Assembly (NCBI GenBank): GCA_028286465.1
Contig: JAQBRN010000011.1
Span: 1-37,801 of the forward strand
Reading direction: 5' to 3'
Length of the DNA: 37,801 bases
DNA from: Parcubacteria group bacterium
GTDB lineage: Bacteria; Patescibacteriota; Minisyncoccia; Phycocordibacterales; Zambryskibacteraceae
The notes beneath the pieces are model-generated. The model worked only from the letters and a program-made list of their open reading frames with translations, was not told the origin of the DNA and ran no database searches. Below, piece by piece: positions 6,747-13,392 of this stretch; within the stretch, counting starts at the first letter, position 1, and each line of letters opens with the position of its first letter. Made by a program: the position numbers and the translations under genes.

Positions 6747-8519
6747 TTATTCCATGATAGCTTTGATACGACGCACACCGGCGGAGACCGCTTCCTCCTT
6801 TTGGATTTTAAAGCGACCGAGTTCGGACGTATTCGACACATGCGGCCCGCCGCAGAACTCCTTGCTATAGGCAGTCTCAAGCGAGTCGCCTATATAGTAG
6901 ACTGAGACTTCATCAGGATACTTCTCGCCGAAGAAATGGAGGGCACCCGTTTTTTCTGCTTCCGCCTTCGGCAACACAACTTTGTTCATCGGTAGTTTCG
7001 CTTCAATCTTTTCATTCACGATATCCTCTACCTTTTTCTTTTCCTCGTCGGTCATCTTGCGCGAGAAGGTGAAGTCGAAACGCAGACGCTCCGGAGTGAT
7101 GTTCGAGCCCTTCTGTCCCACTTCGTCTCCAAGCACATCGCGAAGCGCCTGATGCAAAAGGTGCGTGGCGGTGTGATACTTCACGCTCATTTCGGAGTTA
7201 TCCGCCATGCCGCCTTTGAACTTTTGTTCGGCGCCTGCACGGGAGAGATCTTGGTGGGCCTTGAATTTTGCATCGAACTCGGCTTTGCTCATGATGTTTG
7301 AAACTCCAGAGATATTTTGTGTAGTGGTTGTCCCTCTTTCTCTATGAAGTTCCTCTGTAAGCTCGTAAGGAAAACCATGAGTGGTAAAAAGCGTAAAAGC
7401 ATCTGTACCCTTTTCGAACTCCTTAAGGCCGGCGTCTAATGTCTCCTTGAATTTATGTATCTCGTCGTGAATGGCCGAAAAGGTTCTGTCCTGATCGAAA
7501 GTATAGACTCCCGCATAGCTCGGATGAAGCATGACGGAAAGAGCAACTTCGTGCAGGGTGCCCAGATCAAGATTCAGATTACGAGCTTTCAGATATGCAC
7601 GACGCAAGAGACGACGAAGAATATATCCGCGATCGCTGTTGGCCGGCAGAACTCCATCATTGATCATAAAGACCGAAGTGCGGATATGATCCGCAATGAC
7701 GCGCGCACGACTGTCGCTTCGGATAGTTCCTTCCTGAATCTTCTCCATCAATGTCGAAAAAAGGTCGGTATCGAAAATGTTTTCCTTATGCTGAAGCACC
7801 ATTGCCAAGCGCTCAAGTCCTGCGCCGGTGTCAACGTTCTTTTGGGGAAGTTTGCCGATGACCTTCCCATCCTGCTTCATATATTCCATGAATACGTCGT
7901 TCCAAATCTCGACAACCTTCTGTTCGGCATCTGCTTTCATATATTCCTCCTTGCTCATGTCTCCGAGACCTTCCGAGGTGATGTCGTAGAACATCTCCGT
8001 ATCTGGTCCGCATGGGCCGCTATCTCCGGCGCTCCACCAATTCGACTTCGCGCTCATAAAATAGATCCTGTTTTCAGGCATATATTCTTTCCAGATATTG
8101 AAAGCTTCATCGTCACGCGGAGCGTTCGCATCGCCTTCGAAGACGGTTATATAAAGTCTCTTCGGATCGAGACCGAAACCCTCTTCTTTATTGGTGAGAA
8201 GCTCAAAACTCCACTTGATGGCTTCTTCTTTGAAGTAATCACCCAGTGACCAGTTGCCAAGCATTTCGAAAAAGGTGTCGTGCGTGTTATCACCGACTTC
8301 GTCGATATCCTGAGTGCGTACGCATTTTTGTACGTCTGCAATTCTCTTTCCTGCCGGATGCGGTTCGCCCAAGAGATATGGCACAAGAGGCTGCATGCCT
8401 GCCGTATTGAAGAGTACGGACGGATCGTTCTCGGGCACGAGCGATGCAGAAGGAATAATGGCATGCCCCCGCTTTTCGAAAAAGGCGAGGAAGCGCTTCC
8501 TGATTTCTTCTGAATTCAT
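6747..8519 (-). CDS. alaS: Alanyl-tRNA synthetase, short form lacking C-Ala
   Basis: The protein charges tRNA-Ala with alanine. Residues 1-240 hold the class II catalytic core: FNTAGMQPLVPYLLGE (38-53), motif 2 THDTFFEMLGNW (79-90) and motif 3 GAGLERLAMVLQ. The editing domain is complete, with HTATH at 449-453 and CGGPH at 556-560. The protein ends 30 residues later at 590, whereas most bacterial AlaRS are about 870 aa and continue into DHHA1/C-Ala. This truncation is known in CPR genomes. TATATT lies 6 nt before the ATG. The partner tRNA-Ala is at 24392-24464. Confidence 0.96.
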   Translation of the reverse strand: MNSEEIRKRFLAFFEKRGHAIIPSASLVPENDPSVLFNTAGMQPLVPYLLGEPHPAGKRIADVQKCVRTQDIDEVGDNTHDTFFEMLGNWSLGDYFKEEAIKWSFELLTNKEEGFGLDPKRLYITVFEGDANAPRDDEAFNIWKEYMPENRIYFMSAKSNWWSAGDSGPCGPDTEMFYDITSEGLGDMSKEEYMKADAEQKVVEIWNDVFMEYMKQDGKVIGKLPQKNVDTGAGLERLAMVLQHKENIFDTDLFSTLMEKIQEGTIRSDSRARVIADHIRTSVFMINDGVLPANSDRGYILRRLLRRAYLKARNLNLDLGTLHEVALSVMLHPSYAGVYTFDQDRTFSAIHDEIHKFKETLDAGLKEFEKGTDAFTLFTTHGFPYELTEELHRERGTTTTQNISGVSNIMSKAEFDAKFKAHQDLSRAGAEQKFKGGMADNSEMSVKYHTATHLLHQALRDVLGDEVGQKGSNITPERLRFDFTFSRKMTDEEKKKVEDIVNEKIEAKLPMNKVVLPKAEAEKTGALHFFGEKYPDEVSVYYIGDSLETAYSKEFCGGPHVSNTSELGRFKIQKEEAVSAGVRRIKAIME

Positions 8520-8525
8520 AAGGAG

Positions 8526-8531
8526 AATATA
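8526..8531 (-). promoter_or_regulatory. -10 box TATATT, leaderless-type, alaS
   Basis: TATATT on the minus strand ends 6 nt before the alaS ATG. The intervening mRNA sequence is CTCCTT, which is not an SD. Confidence 0.65.
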
Positions 8532-8550
8532 GCAGTTTTCTGGTCAAATG

Positions 8551-8578
8551 AAAAAGGCCTCGGAAATTCCGAAGGCCT
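8551..8578 (-). terminator. Intrinsic terminator after 106-aa orphan
   Basis: On the minus strand AGGCC-T-TCGGA pairs with TCCGA-GGCCT (one bulged T, loop ATT), followed by TTTTTCATTT. It ends the 8598-8918 gene and insulates alaS. Confidence 0.85.
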
Positions 8579-8597
8579 AAGCAAGTTACCGATCACT

Positions 8598-8918
8598 TCA
8601 GGCACTACTGCAAGGAATGACGTAGTTTAAGCCGCGAGTGTATGTCACAAGACCCCACACGCGCGCGATCTCCTCGACTTCCTTGTGAGTAATGTCGCGA
8701 AAGGTCAGAAATGGTTCCGAGCCACTGAACGATAAGTAGGCTCTTCCCACAGATTCATCCTTGAATCGCTTCTGCTTATGTTCTCCGGAATTCTCCGAAT
8801 CGTCGGCTTTATCATGTGGGACAAAGTCGAGGGTGAAGTGGTTTCCGGGTCCATAGCCATATGAGAAAAGCATGAGCCTGGGATTTTCAAGCAAGAATGG
8901 GGCGTCTCCTCTAGACAT
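8598..8918 (-). CDS. Hypothetical 106-aa orphan protein
   Basis: No recognised family. The product starts MSRGDAPFLLENPRLMLFSY and ends WGLVTYTRGLNYVIPCSSA. It is soluble, with a charged middle (DKADDSENSGEHKQKRFKDE), and no signal peptide or membrane helix is seen. Unlike neighbouring housekeeping genes it has an SD (GAGAGG, 5 nt before the ATG) and its own terminator. Confidence 0.65.
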   Translation of the reverse strand: MSRGDAPFLLENPRLMLFSYGYGPGNHFTLDFVPHDKADDSENSGEHKQKRFKDESVGRAYLSFSGSEPFLTFRDITHKEVEEIARVWGLVTYTRGLNYVIPCSSA

Positions 8919-8982
8919 AGGTGCCTCTCAGGGTAAGAATGGTCAAACTCTTGTGTGATCCTAGCATCTTATATATCAAATG

Positions 8983-9004
8983 AAAAACCGAGCCTAAGCT
9001 CGGT
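8983..9004 (-). terminator. Intrinsic terminator overlapping the end of the 85-aa gene
   Basis: The minus-strand stem ACCGAGC/GCTCGGT with loop TTAG is followed by TTTTT. The TAG in the loop is the stop codon of the 8994-9251 gene, so the terminator is built into its last codons. Confidence 0.85.
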
Positions 9005-9251
9005 GCGTACTCATCGACGGCTGCTCTCTGAAGGCTTTCATCCAGCAGCGGATGAACCAGTAGAGACCCGGAAGAACAATAAGCCATCCGGCATTCCCCG
9101 TCAGAACACGAGTCACCATTTCGGGGCTCATGATCTTCTGAAGGAGATAACTCGCGGCATACCCAAGCAGGAGGATGATCAAACCAGCTCCTCCGAACCC
9201 AATGACGCCGACGTACAAGACCAGCTTCGCGTACCATTTGATGTGATCCAC
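8994..9251 (-). CDS. Small membrane protein (85 aa)
   Basis: The product has two hydrophobic segments: about residues 8-32 (AKLVLYVGVIGFGGAGLIIL) and 52-70 (NAGWLIVLPGLYWFIRCW). A small two-pass inner-membrane protein is expected; family unknown. The start is GTG (9249-9251) with GGAGAG 4 nt upstream. It follows the 97-aa gene after 20 nt and probably shares its promoter. Confidence 0.65.
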   Translation of the reverse strand: MDHIKWYAKLVLYVGVIGFGGAGLIILLLGYAASYLLQKIMSPEMVTRVLTGNAGWLIVLPGLYWFIRCWMKAFREQPSMSTHRA

Positions 9252-9271
9252 ATTGCTCTCCGGTGGAAGGG

Positions 9272-9565
9272 TTACAGGTCCTTCAGTTCCTGATCGTTCC
9301 GATAGATCTTCACGAGCTTGTCCCGAAGAAGATCGAAGCTCTTCGCTTCGCCGTCGGTGAGCTCGGTTTCCTCAGGCACTTTCTCGTCACCGAGCCGGAC
9401 ACGGATACTTTTCAAAAGATTGTCCAAGTGCCTGGCGACATCGCCGACTTCGTCGAAGCGATCTGCCGGATTGCCGTGCGGAGGAGGATTCTCGTGTGGA
9501 TCTTCCTTTCCGAGCCGGGTAATGGCCTTCGACAGCACATTGATCTGTTTCCAGGTCCGTTTCAT
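9272..9565 (-). CDS. Hypothetical 97-aa protein
   Basis: A charged soluble protein beginning MKRTWKQINVLSKAITRLGK, with a likely helical middle (RFDEVGDVARHLDNLLKSIR) and C-terminus. No family recognised. GGAG lies 6 nt before the ATG, and a TTGACA-N16-TATCTT promoter lies about 25 nt further up. First gene of a likely two-gene unit with the 85-aa membrane protein. Confidence 0.65.
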   Translation of the reverse strand: MKRTWKQINVLSKAITRLGKEDPHENPPPHGNPADRFDEVGDVARHLDNLLKSIRVRLGDEKVPEETELTDGEAKSFDLLRDKLVKIYRNDQELKDL

Positions 9566-9590
9566 CGGCGCTCCAGTCGGGTCTTATATT

Positions 9591-9618
9591 AAGATACCAC
9601 CTTTAATCTATTTGTCAA
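9591..9618 (-). promoter_or_regulatory. Promoter TTGACA-N16-TATCTT for orphan pair 9565-8994
   Basis: The minus strand has a perfect TTGACA (9618-9613), a 16-nt spacer and TATCTT (9596-9591). A start near 9584 gives a roughly 20-nt leader with an SD before the ATG at 9565. The -35 lies at the very end of the UDG-like gene region. Confidence 0.7.
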
Positions 9619-10210
9619 TTATCGTTTTAAGTACCTTGAAATCTTCCTTGAGCGTTTCCTTAAGGGCTTGATTATAGATAGCCGCAGCCGGATGGAAGAG
9701 CGGCACGAACTTCACCTTGCCGTATGGAGGTTCGGCGTCGAAGACCTTCCCGTGCAGAGCCGAGATGGGTTCGACTTCTAAACTCAAGCCGTAACGATTC
9801 ATGATGTAGATCATAGAGAAGCGGCCGAGCGTTGCGATGACCTTCGGTTTAATGATCTCGATCTGTCTATCGAGGAATGGCGCATAGAGCTCTATCTCAT
9901 CCGGAAGCGGGTCGCGGTTCTTGGGCGGACGATCCTTCACGATATTCGTGATGTAGACCGTGTCGCGCGGAATACCAACTGAGTCCAGAAGCTCGTTCAA
10001 GAATTGTCCCGCCCTGCCGACGAAGGGTCTGCCGGTCTTGGCTTCGTTCTCTCCCGGAGCTTCGCCGATGAACATGATATCGGCATCATGGCTCCCCTCT
10101 CCTATGACAGGGAAGGTCTTGTTCTCCCTGCGTTCGTCCGCAAGAGCAGAACCCTTAAGTGCAATGACCTCTTCCTTTATATGTTTGAGCGCTTCGGTTT
10201 TCTGATCCAT
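9608..10210 (-). CDS. Family-4-like uracil-DNA glycosylase without Fe-S cysteines
   Basis: The 200-residue protein has the family 4/5 UDG fold signatures: motif 1 GEAPGENEAKTGRPFVGRAG near residue 50, VYITNIVKDRPPKNRDPLP near 85, and FHPAAA near 172. UDGs remove uracil from DNA as the first step of base excision repair. Family 4 enzymes normally bind a 4Fe-4S cluster through four cysteines (C-x2-C near the N-terminus, KC-RPP, and one later). Here KC becomes KD, the N-terminal pair is LKGSA, and the protein has no cysteine at all. It is last in an apparent operon with MgtC and the ATP-cone nuclease. Activity without the cluster is uncertain. Confidence 0.8.
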   Translation of the reverse strand: MDQKTEALKHIKEEVIALKGSALADERRENKTFPVIGEGSHDADIMFIGEAPGENEAKTGRPFVGRAGQFLNELLDSVGIPRDTVYITNIVKDRPPKNRDPLPDEIELYAPFLDRQIEIIKPKVIATLGRFSMIYIMNRYGLSLEVEPISALHGKVFDAEPPYGKVKFVPLFHPAAAIYNQALKETLKEDFKVLKTIIDK

Positions 10211-10222
10211 AGCGTAAGAGCT

Positions 10223-10672
10223 CTAACGATTCTCCGTGGCGTCGGGTCGCTCTTCTCCTTCCCCTGTGATGTAGTGCTCAATGAACCAAAGGACGGTAAA
10301 GGCGAAGAGCGTGACGATAGTGGTGAAGACCGCGAGCGATGCGTATCCGAAGCCGACCGCCGCACCGATGCCCGCAGTGATCCAGAGGCCCGCTGCGGTC
10401 GTCAGTCCGACGGTGTGTTCCTTATTGTGAAGAATAGCGCCGCCTCCGATGAAGCCGATACCCATGATGAGTCCCTGAAGGACATACATCTTGCCGGGAG
10501 AGCCTGGATCGGTCAGAGGCGATGCCAGCCGCGAGAGAATGATGAAAAGGCATGCTCCCATCGAGACGAGCGCATAGGTGCGCATGCCGGCGGTTTTCTT
10601 GGCGAAGGAGCGTTCGAGTCCGAGGCAGATGCCGAGGAAGAGCGCAAGTAATATATCGAGGAAGGCGGTCAT
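10223..10672 (-). CDS. MgtC/SapB-family inner-membrane protein
   Basis: The 149-residue protein has four or five hydrophobic helices and the MgtC family hallmarks LGLERSFAKKTAGMRTYALV (about 18-37) and GIGFIGGGAILHNKEHTVGL (about 71-90). MgtC proteins are linked to growth at low magnesium and to ATP homeostasis in pathogens; the role here is unknown. Its ATG overlaps the stop of the upstream nuclease gene by one base (TAATG), and the UDG-like gene starts 12 nt after it. Confidence 0.85.
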   Translation of the reverse strand: MTAFLDILLALFLGICLGLERSFAKKTAGMRTYALVSMGACLFIILSRLASPLTDPGSPGKMYVLQGLIMGIGFIGGGAILHNKEHTVGLTTAAGLWITAGIGAAVGFGYASLAVFTTIVTLFAFTVLWFIEHYITGEGEERPDATENR

Positions 10673-11391
10673 TATTTTGTGGGATCGTAATGTTTATAAA
10701 TTTCATCGAGAAGTATCGGGCTCTCAAGGATCATCTGATTCAAATTCCCCTTCTCGGGATAATTCCATCCTATCATAGTCAGGTTCTCGCATTCGCCATA
10801 CTGGATGGCGGTCGAGGAGAATTTCGTGTTCGTGATAAGAATGCCCTGGTCGAGCTTGCGTCCGGGCTTGCCATAGTCGAATGTGCCGTGCTTCAAGTCG
10901 TCGAACCGGGCCTTTACATATAGGGCTACTTTGATATCTGACTTCGTGCCGAGCTCGTTGTGGAACTTGGCCTCGCACATGATGAGCTTGTCTTCATTCC
11001 ACGCCACGACATCGACCTCGTGCGCTACGCACTTGCCCATGACGGTCTGATCGGTTGTGACTTCATATCCCTTCTCCTTGAATACTTCGGCCACGAGCTT
11101 CTCGAACGGGAAACCCGTCGGTCCGATGTGCATCACTGCCCGGCGCAGCGAATAGCTCTTGGCGATGTGCTGGTTCAAACCGGCGAGGATCTCGAAGGCA
11201 TGCTTGTAGATGTCCGATGTCGACATGCCGTCATGAAGCTCCGCGATGATATGGTCGATCACCTTCTCCGCAGCGTCATCGGTCGCGCCGGAATTGACGA
11301 GCGAGGAACGAAGTTTCTCGACGTTGAAGGCTTCTTTCTGGCCGTTGGCCTTGCGGATAGTGACTAGCCGCGTGTCTGCTTCGGGATTCAT
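10672..11391 (-). CDS. ATP-cone domain fused to PD-(D/E)XK nuclease (Mrr-like)
   Basis: Residues 5-95 form an ATP-cone (VTIRKANGQKEAFNVEKLRS, SYSLRRAVMHIGPTGFPFEK), the nucleotide-sensing module known from ribonucleotide reductase and NrdR. Residues 100-200 form a restriction-endonuclease-like domain with AHEVDVVAWNEDKLIMCEAK, giving the D ... E-x-K catalytic triad of Mrr-type enzymes. The fold suggests a DNA nuclease controlled by ATP/dATP; this is inference. The gene has a perfect TATAAT 7 nt before its ATG, inside the last codons of mnmA, and leads an operon with MgtC and UDG-like genes. Confidence 0.8.
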   Translation of the reverse strand: MNPEADTRLVTIRKANGQKEAFNVEKLRSSLVNSGATDDAAEKVIDHIIAELHDGMSTSDIYKHAFEILAGLNQHIAKSYSLRRAVMHIGPTGFPFEKLVAEVFKEKGYEVTTDQTVMGKCVAHEVDVVAWNEDKLIMCEAKFHNELGTKSDIKVALYVKARFDDLKHGTFDYGKPGRKLDQGILITNTKFSSTAIQYGECENLTMIGWNYPEKGNLNQMILESPILLDEIYKHYDPTK

Positions 11392-12483
11392 TCAGGCCAT
11401 TATAGCACCACCAAGACACTCGACGCCCTTATAGAAGACGATGGATTGCCCCGGTGCGGCTGTCTGAGGTGCTTCGAATATAACTTCGTTTTCGTGAATT
11501 TCGACAGCGAACTTCTCCTGCCTGTATCTGATACGCGCTTCGGCTTCAGCAAGAGGATCATGTATCCGGTTCATGTCCTTGATAGGCATGCTTCGCGGTG
11601 AATGCAAAGCGATCTCTGCCGGCTTGTCGGAAACGGTGATGGTATTTCGCTCAAGATTCTTCCCAATAACAAAGTACGGTTTCGAATCGGAGGTCTTCCT
11701 CGTAATTTCGAAGCCGTGACGTTCCCCGAGCGTATACAGAAGTGCGCCGTTGTGGGTACCGATTACTTCCCCGCCTGTATCGAGCACGCTGCCCTTTCGA
11801 AGATCGATGAAGTGCGAAAGGAATTCTTCGATATCCACATCTCCAAGAAAGCATATCCCCTGGCTGTCCTTCTTCTCGGATACCGGCAGGCCGAATTGCT
11901 TGGCGAGGCGGCGCACTTCCTTCTTCTCTAAATGTCCAACGGGAAAGAGCGTGTGAGAGAGGTCGTCTTGAGTAAGCATCCACAGAAAGTAGCTTTGATC
12001 CTTCTCTTTGTCCATTCCTTCTTTCAGTGAAGCGCCATCGGTCTGTGCATAGTGGCCCGTCGCAATAAAGTCCGCGCCCATCTCTTTGGCCTTCTTCCAA
12101 AAGGCACCGAATTTGACCACTCTGTTGCACATCACGTCCGGATTCGGTGTGCGGCCTTTCCTGTACTCCTCGATCATATACTCGGCCACGCCCTTCTTGT
12201 ATTCTTCTTCGAAATCGAAAAAGAGAAACGGGATATCGAGATGCGCCGCCACCCGCATGGCGTCTCTCCTCTCTTCTCTCCAGGTACAGGTAATAAAATC
12301 CGGCGACCAGGTCTTGATGAAGATTCCGGTGACGTCGTAACCCGCTTGCTTCAAAAGCGCGGCAGAAACGGCGCTATCAACGCCACCCGAAAGACCGACG
12401 AAGACCTTTGCCCCCTGCCTGCCGACAGGCAAATCAGAGATGCTTCTGGATGTTTGTCTGATGTTCATCGAATGTTTTCGCAT
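11392..12483 (-). CDS. mnmA: tRNA-specific 2-thiouridylase MnmA
   Basis: MnmA makes 2-thiouridine at position 34 of Glu, Gln and Lys tRNAs. The P-loop-like SGGVDS is at 32-37, catalytic Cys119 in NPDVMCN and Cys211 in GICFLGD; both thiol residues are kept. Length is 363 aa against a usual 350-370. The N-terminus is odd: the normal start (K-x-x-VGLSGGVDS) is preceded by an extension encoding LPVGRQG, read from a palindrome at the mltG/mnmA junction. Start alternatives are ATG at 12483 or 12468 (both inside mltG) or TTG at 12432, just after the mltG stop. Confidence 0.92.
   Translation of the reverse strand: MRKHSMNIRQTSRSISDLPVGRQGAKVFVGLSGGVDSAVSAALLKQAGYDVTGIFIKTWSPDFITCTWREERRDAMRVAAHLDIPFLFFDFEEEYKKGVAEYMIEEYRKGRTPNPDVMCNRVVKFGAFWKKAKEMGADFIATGHYAQTDGASLKEGMDKEKDQSYFLWMLTQDDLSHTLFPVGHLEKKEVRRLAKQFGLPVSEKKDSQGICFLGDVDIEEFLSHFIDLRKGSVLDTGGEVIGTHNGALLYTLGERHGFEITRKTSDSKPYFVIGKNLERNTITVSDKPAEIALHSPRSMPIKDMNRIHDPLAEAEARIRYRQEKFAVEIHENEVIFEAPQTAAPGQSIVFYKGVECLGGAIMA
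11399..11404 (-). promoter_or_regulatory. -10 box TATAAT inside mnmA end, leaderless-type
   Basis: The perfect consensus TATAAT on the minus strand ends 7 nt before the ATP-cone nuclease ATG and overlaps the last codons of mnmA. Confidence 0.65.
12413..12431. repeat. Palindromic repeat at mltG/mnmA junction (LPVGRQ-type)
   Basis: The plus strand reads TGCCTGCCGACAGGCA here: TGCCTG and CAGGCA form the arms around CCGA. It lies directly after the mltG stop and is translated in the mnmA frame as LPVGRQG. My recollection is that similar GCCTGCCGGCAGGC palindromes, often translated as LPVGRQ or LPAGRQ, recur in CPR genomes. Only one clear copy is present in this window. Confidence 0.55.
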
Positions 12484-13390
12484 AGTACATTTTCCCGTCC
12501 TTTCCCGTCAAGAAATAATAGTAGGGCGTCGTAGTCGGATGTATCGAAGCATCGATCGATTCTAATCCCGGATTCGATATGGGAGTCGGCGGCAAACCCT
12601 TATAAACGTAGGTATTGTATGGAGAATCGAATTTCAGGTCCGCCTGAGTCATATCCTTCGACTCTTTGCCGTCGATGTACGTCAGCGTGGCATCGACCTG
12701 GAGGGGCAGATCTTCCTTGATTCTTTTCCAAAGGATGCCCGAGACGATGTACTTGTCTGCTTTGGTATTGGCTTCCTTCTCTATAATGGATGCCATGGTG
12801 ATGATGTCTTTCTGTGAACGCCCCGATGCGGCGATCTCGCCCGTCAGAGGGAAAATGCGCTTCTGGAAATTATCCTTGAGAAGCGCGATCGTTGACGTAG
12901 CCGAGGCATTGAGCCCGATGAAGTAGGTGTCGGGGAAGAGATAGCCTTCCGGCGCGAGCGAAAGGAATTCTCTATGATCGAAAAGGGCGAAGCGGGCATC
13001 GAAGAGATTCGAAATTTTCTTCGCGGTGAAGCCCTCCGGAATGGTCACCTTGAAGCGTTCGATCTGGCGATCTCCCCGTACGATCCTTTCGGCGATCGCA
13101 TAGACGCTCTGCGGATACGGCATGTAGTAATCGCCGGACTGGAGATTCTTCTCTCCGCCGAGAGCGACGGCGACGGTTCGGAACCACGAGGCGTTGCGTA
13201 TCACGCCCGCGTCTTGAAGCGAGCGAGAGACCTCGAGAAGTCCCGCTCCCTCGCGGATCGTCACGATGCCATGCGCAGGAAAGTTCTTCGGCGGTGCCGA
13301 AACCGCCACGAAAAAGAATAGAAAAAAAAGACCGAAGGCCGCAGCGTAGTGAACGGCTTTGAATCGCGAAATATCGATGGCGGAATTCAT
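12434..13390 (-). CDS. mltG: Endolytic murein transglycosylase MltG (YceG-like)
   Basis: The 318-residue protein has an N-terminal membrane helix (about 12-31), a LysM-like subdomain (IREGAGLLEVSRSLQDAGVI) and the YceG catalytic domain with ASIIEKEANTKADKY (200-214), VDATLTYIDGK and SPYNTYVYKGLPPTPISNPG. MltG cleaves nascent glycan strands next to the membrane and sets their length. The protein is complete (YAKTFDEHQTNIQKHL). It lies 3 nt after the upstream membrane-protein gene, so the two are probably co-transcribed. Confidence 0.93.
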   Translation of the reverse strand: MNSAIDISRFKAVHYAAAFGLFFLFFFVAVSAPPKNFPAHGIVTIREGAGLLEVSRSLQDAGVIRNASWFRTVAVALGGEKNLQSGDYYMPYPQSVYAIAERIVRGDRQIERFKVTIPEGFTAKKISNLFDARFALFDHREFLSLAPEGYLFPDTYFIGLNASATSTIALLKDNFQKRIFPLTGEIAASGRSQKDIITMASIIEKEANTKADKYIVSGILWKRIKEDLPLQVDATLTYIDGKESKDMTQADLKFDSPYNTYVYKGLPPTPISNPGLESIDASIHPTTTPYYYFLTGKDGKMYYAKTFDEHQTNIQKHL

Positions 13391-13392
13391 TG

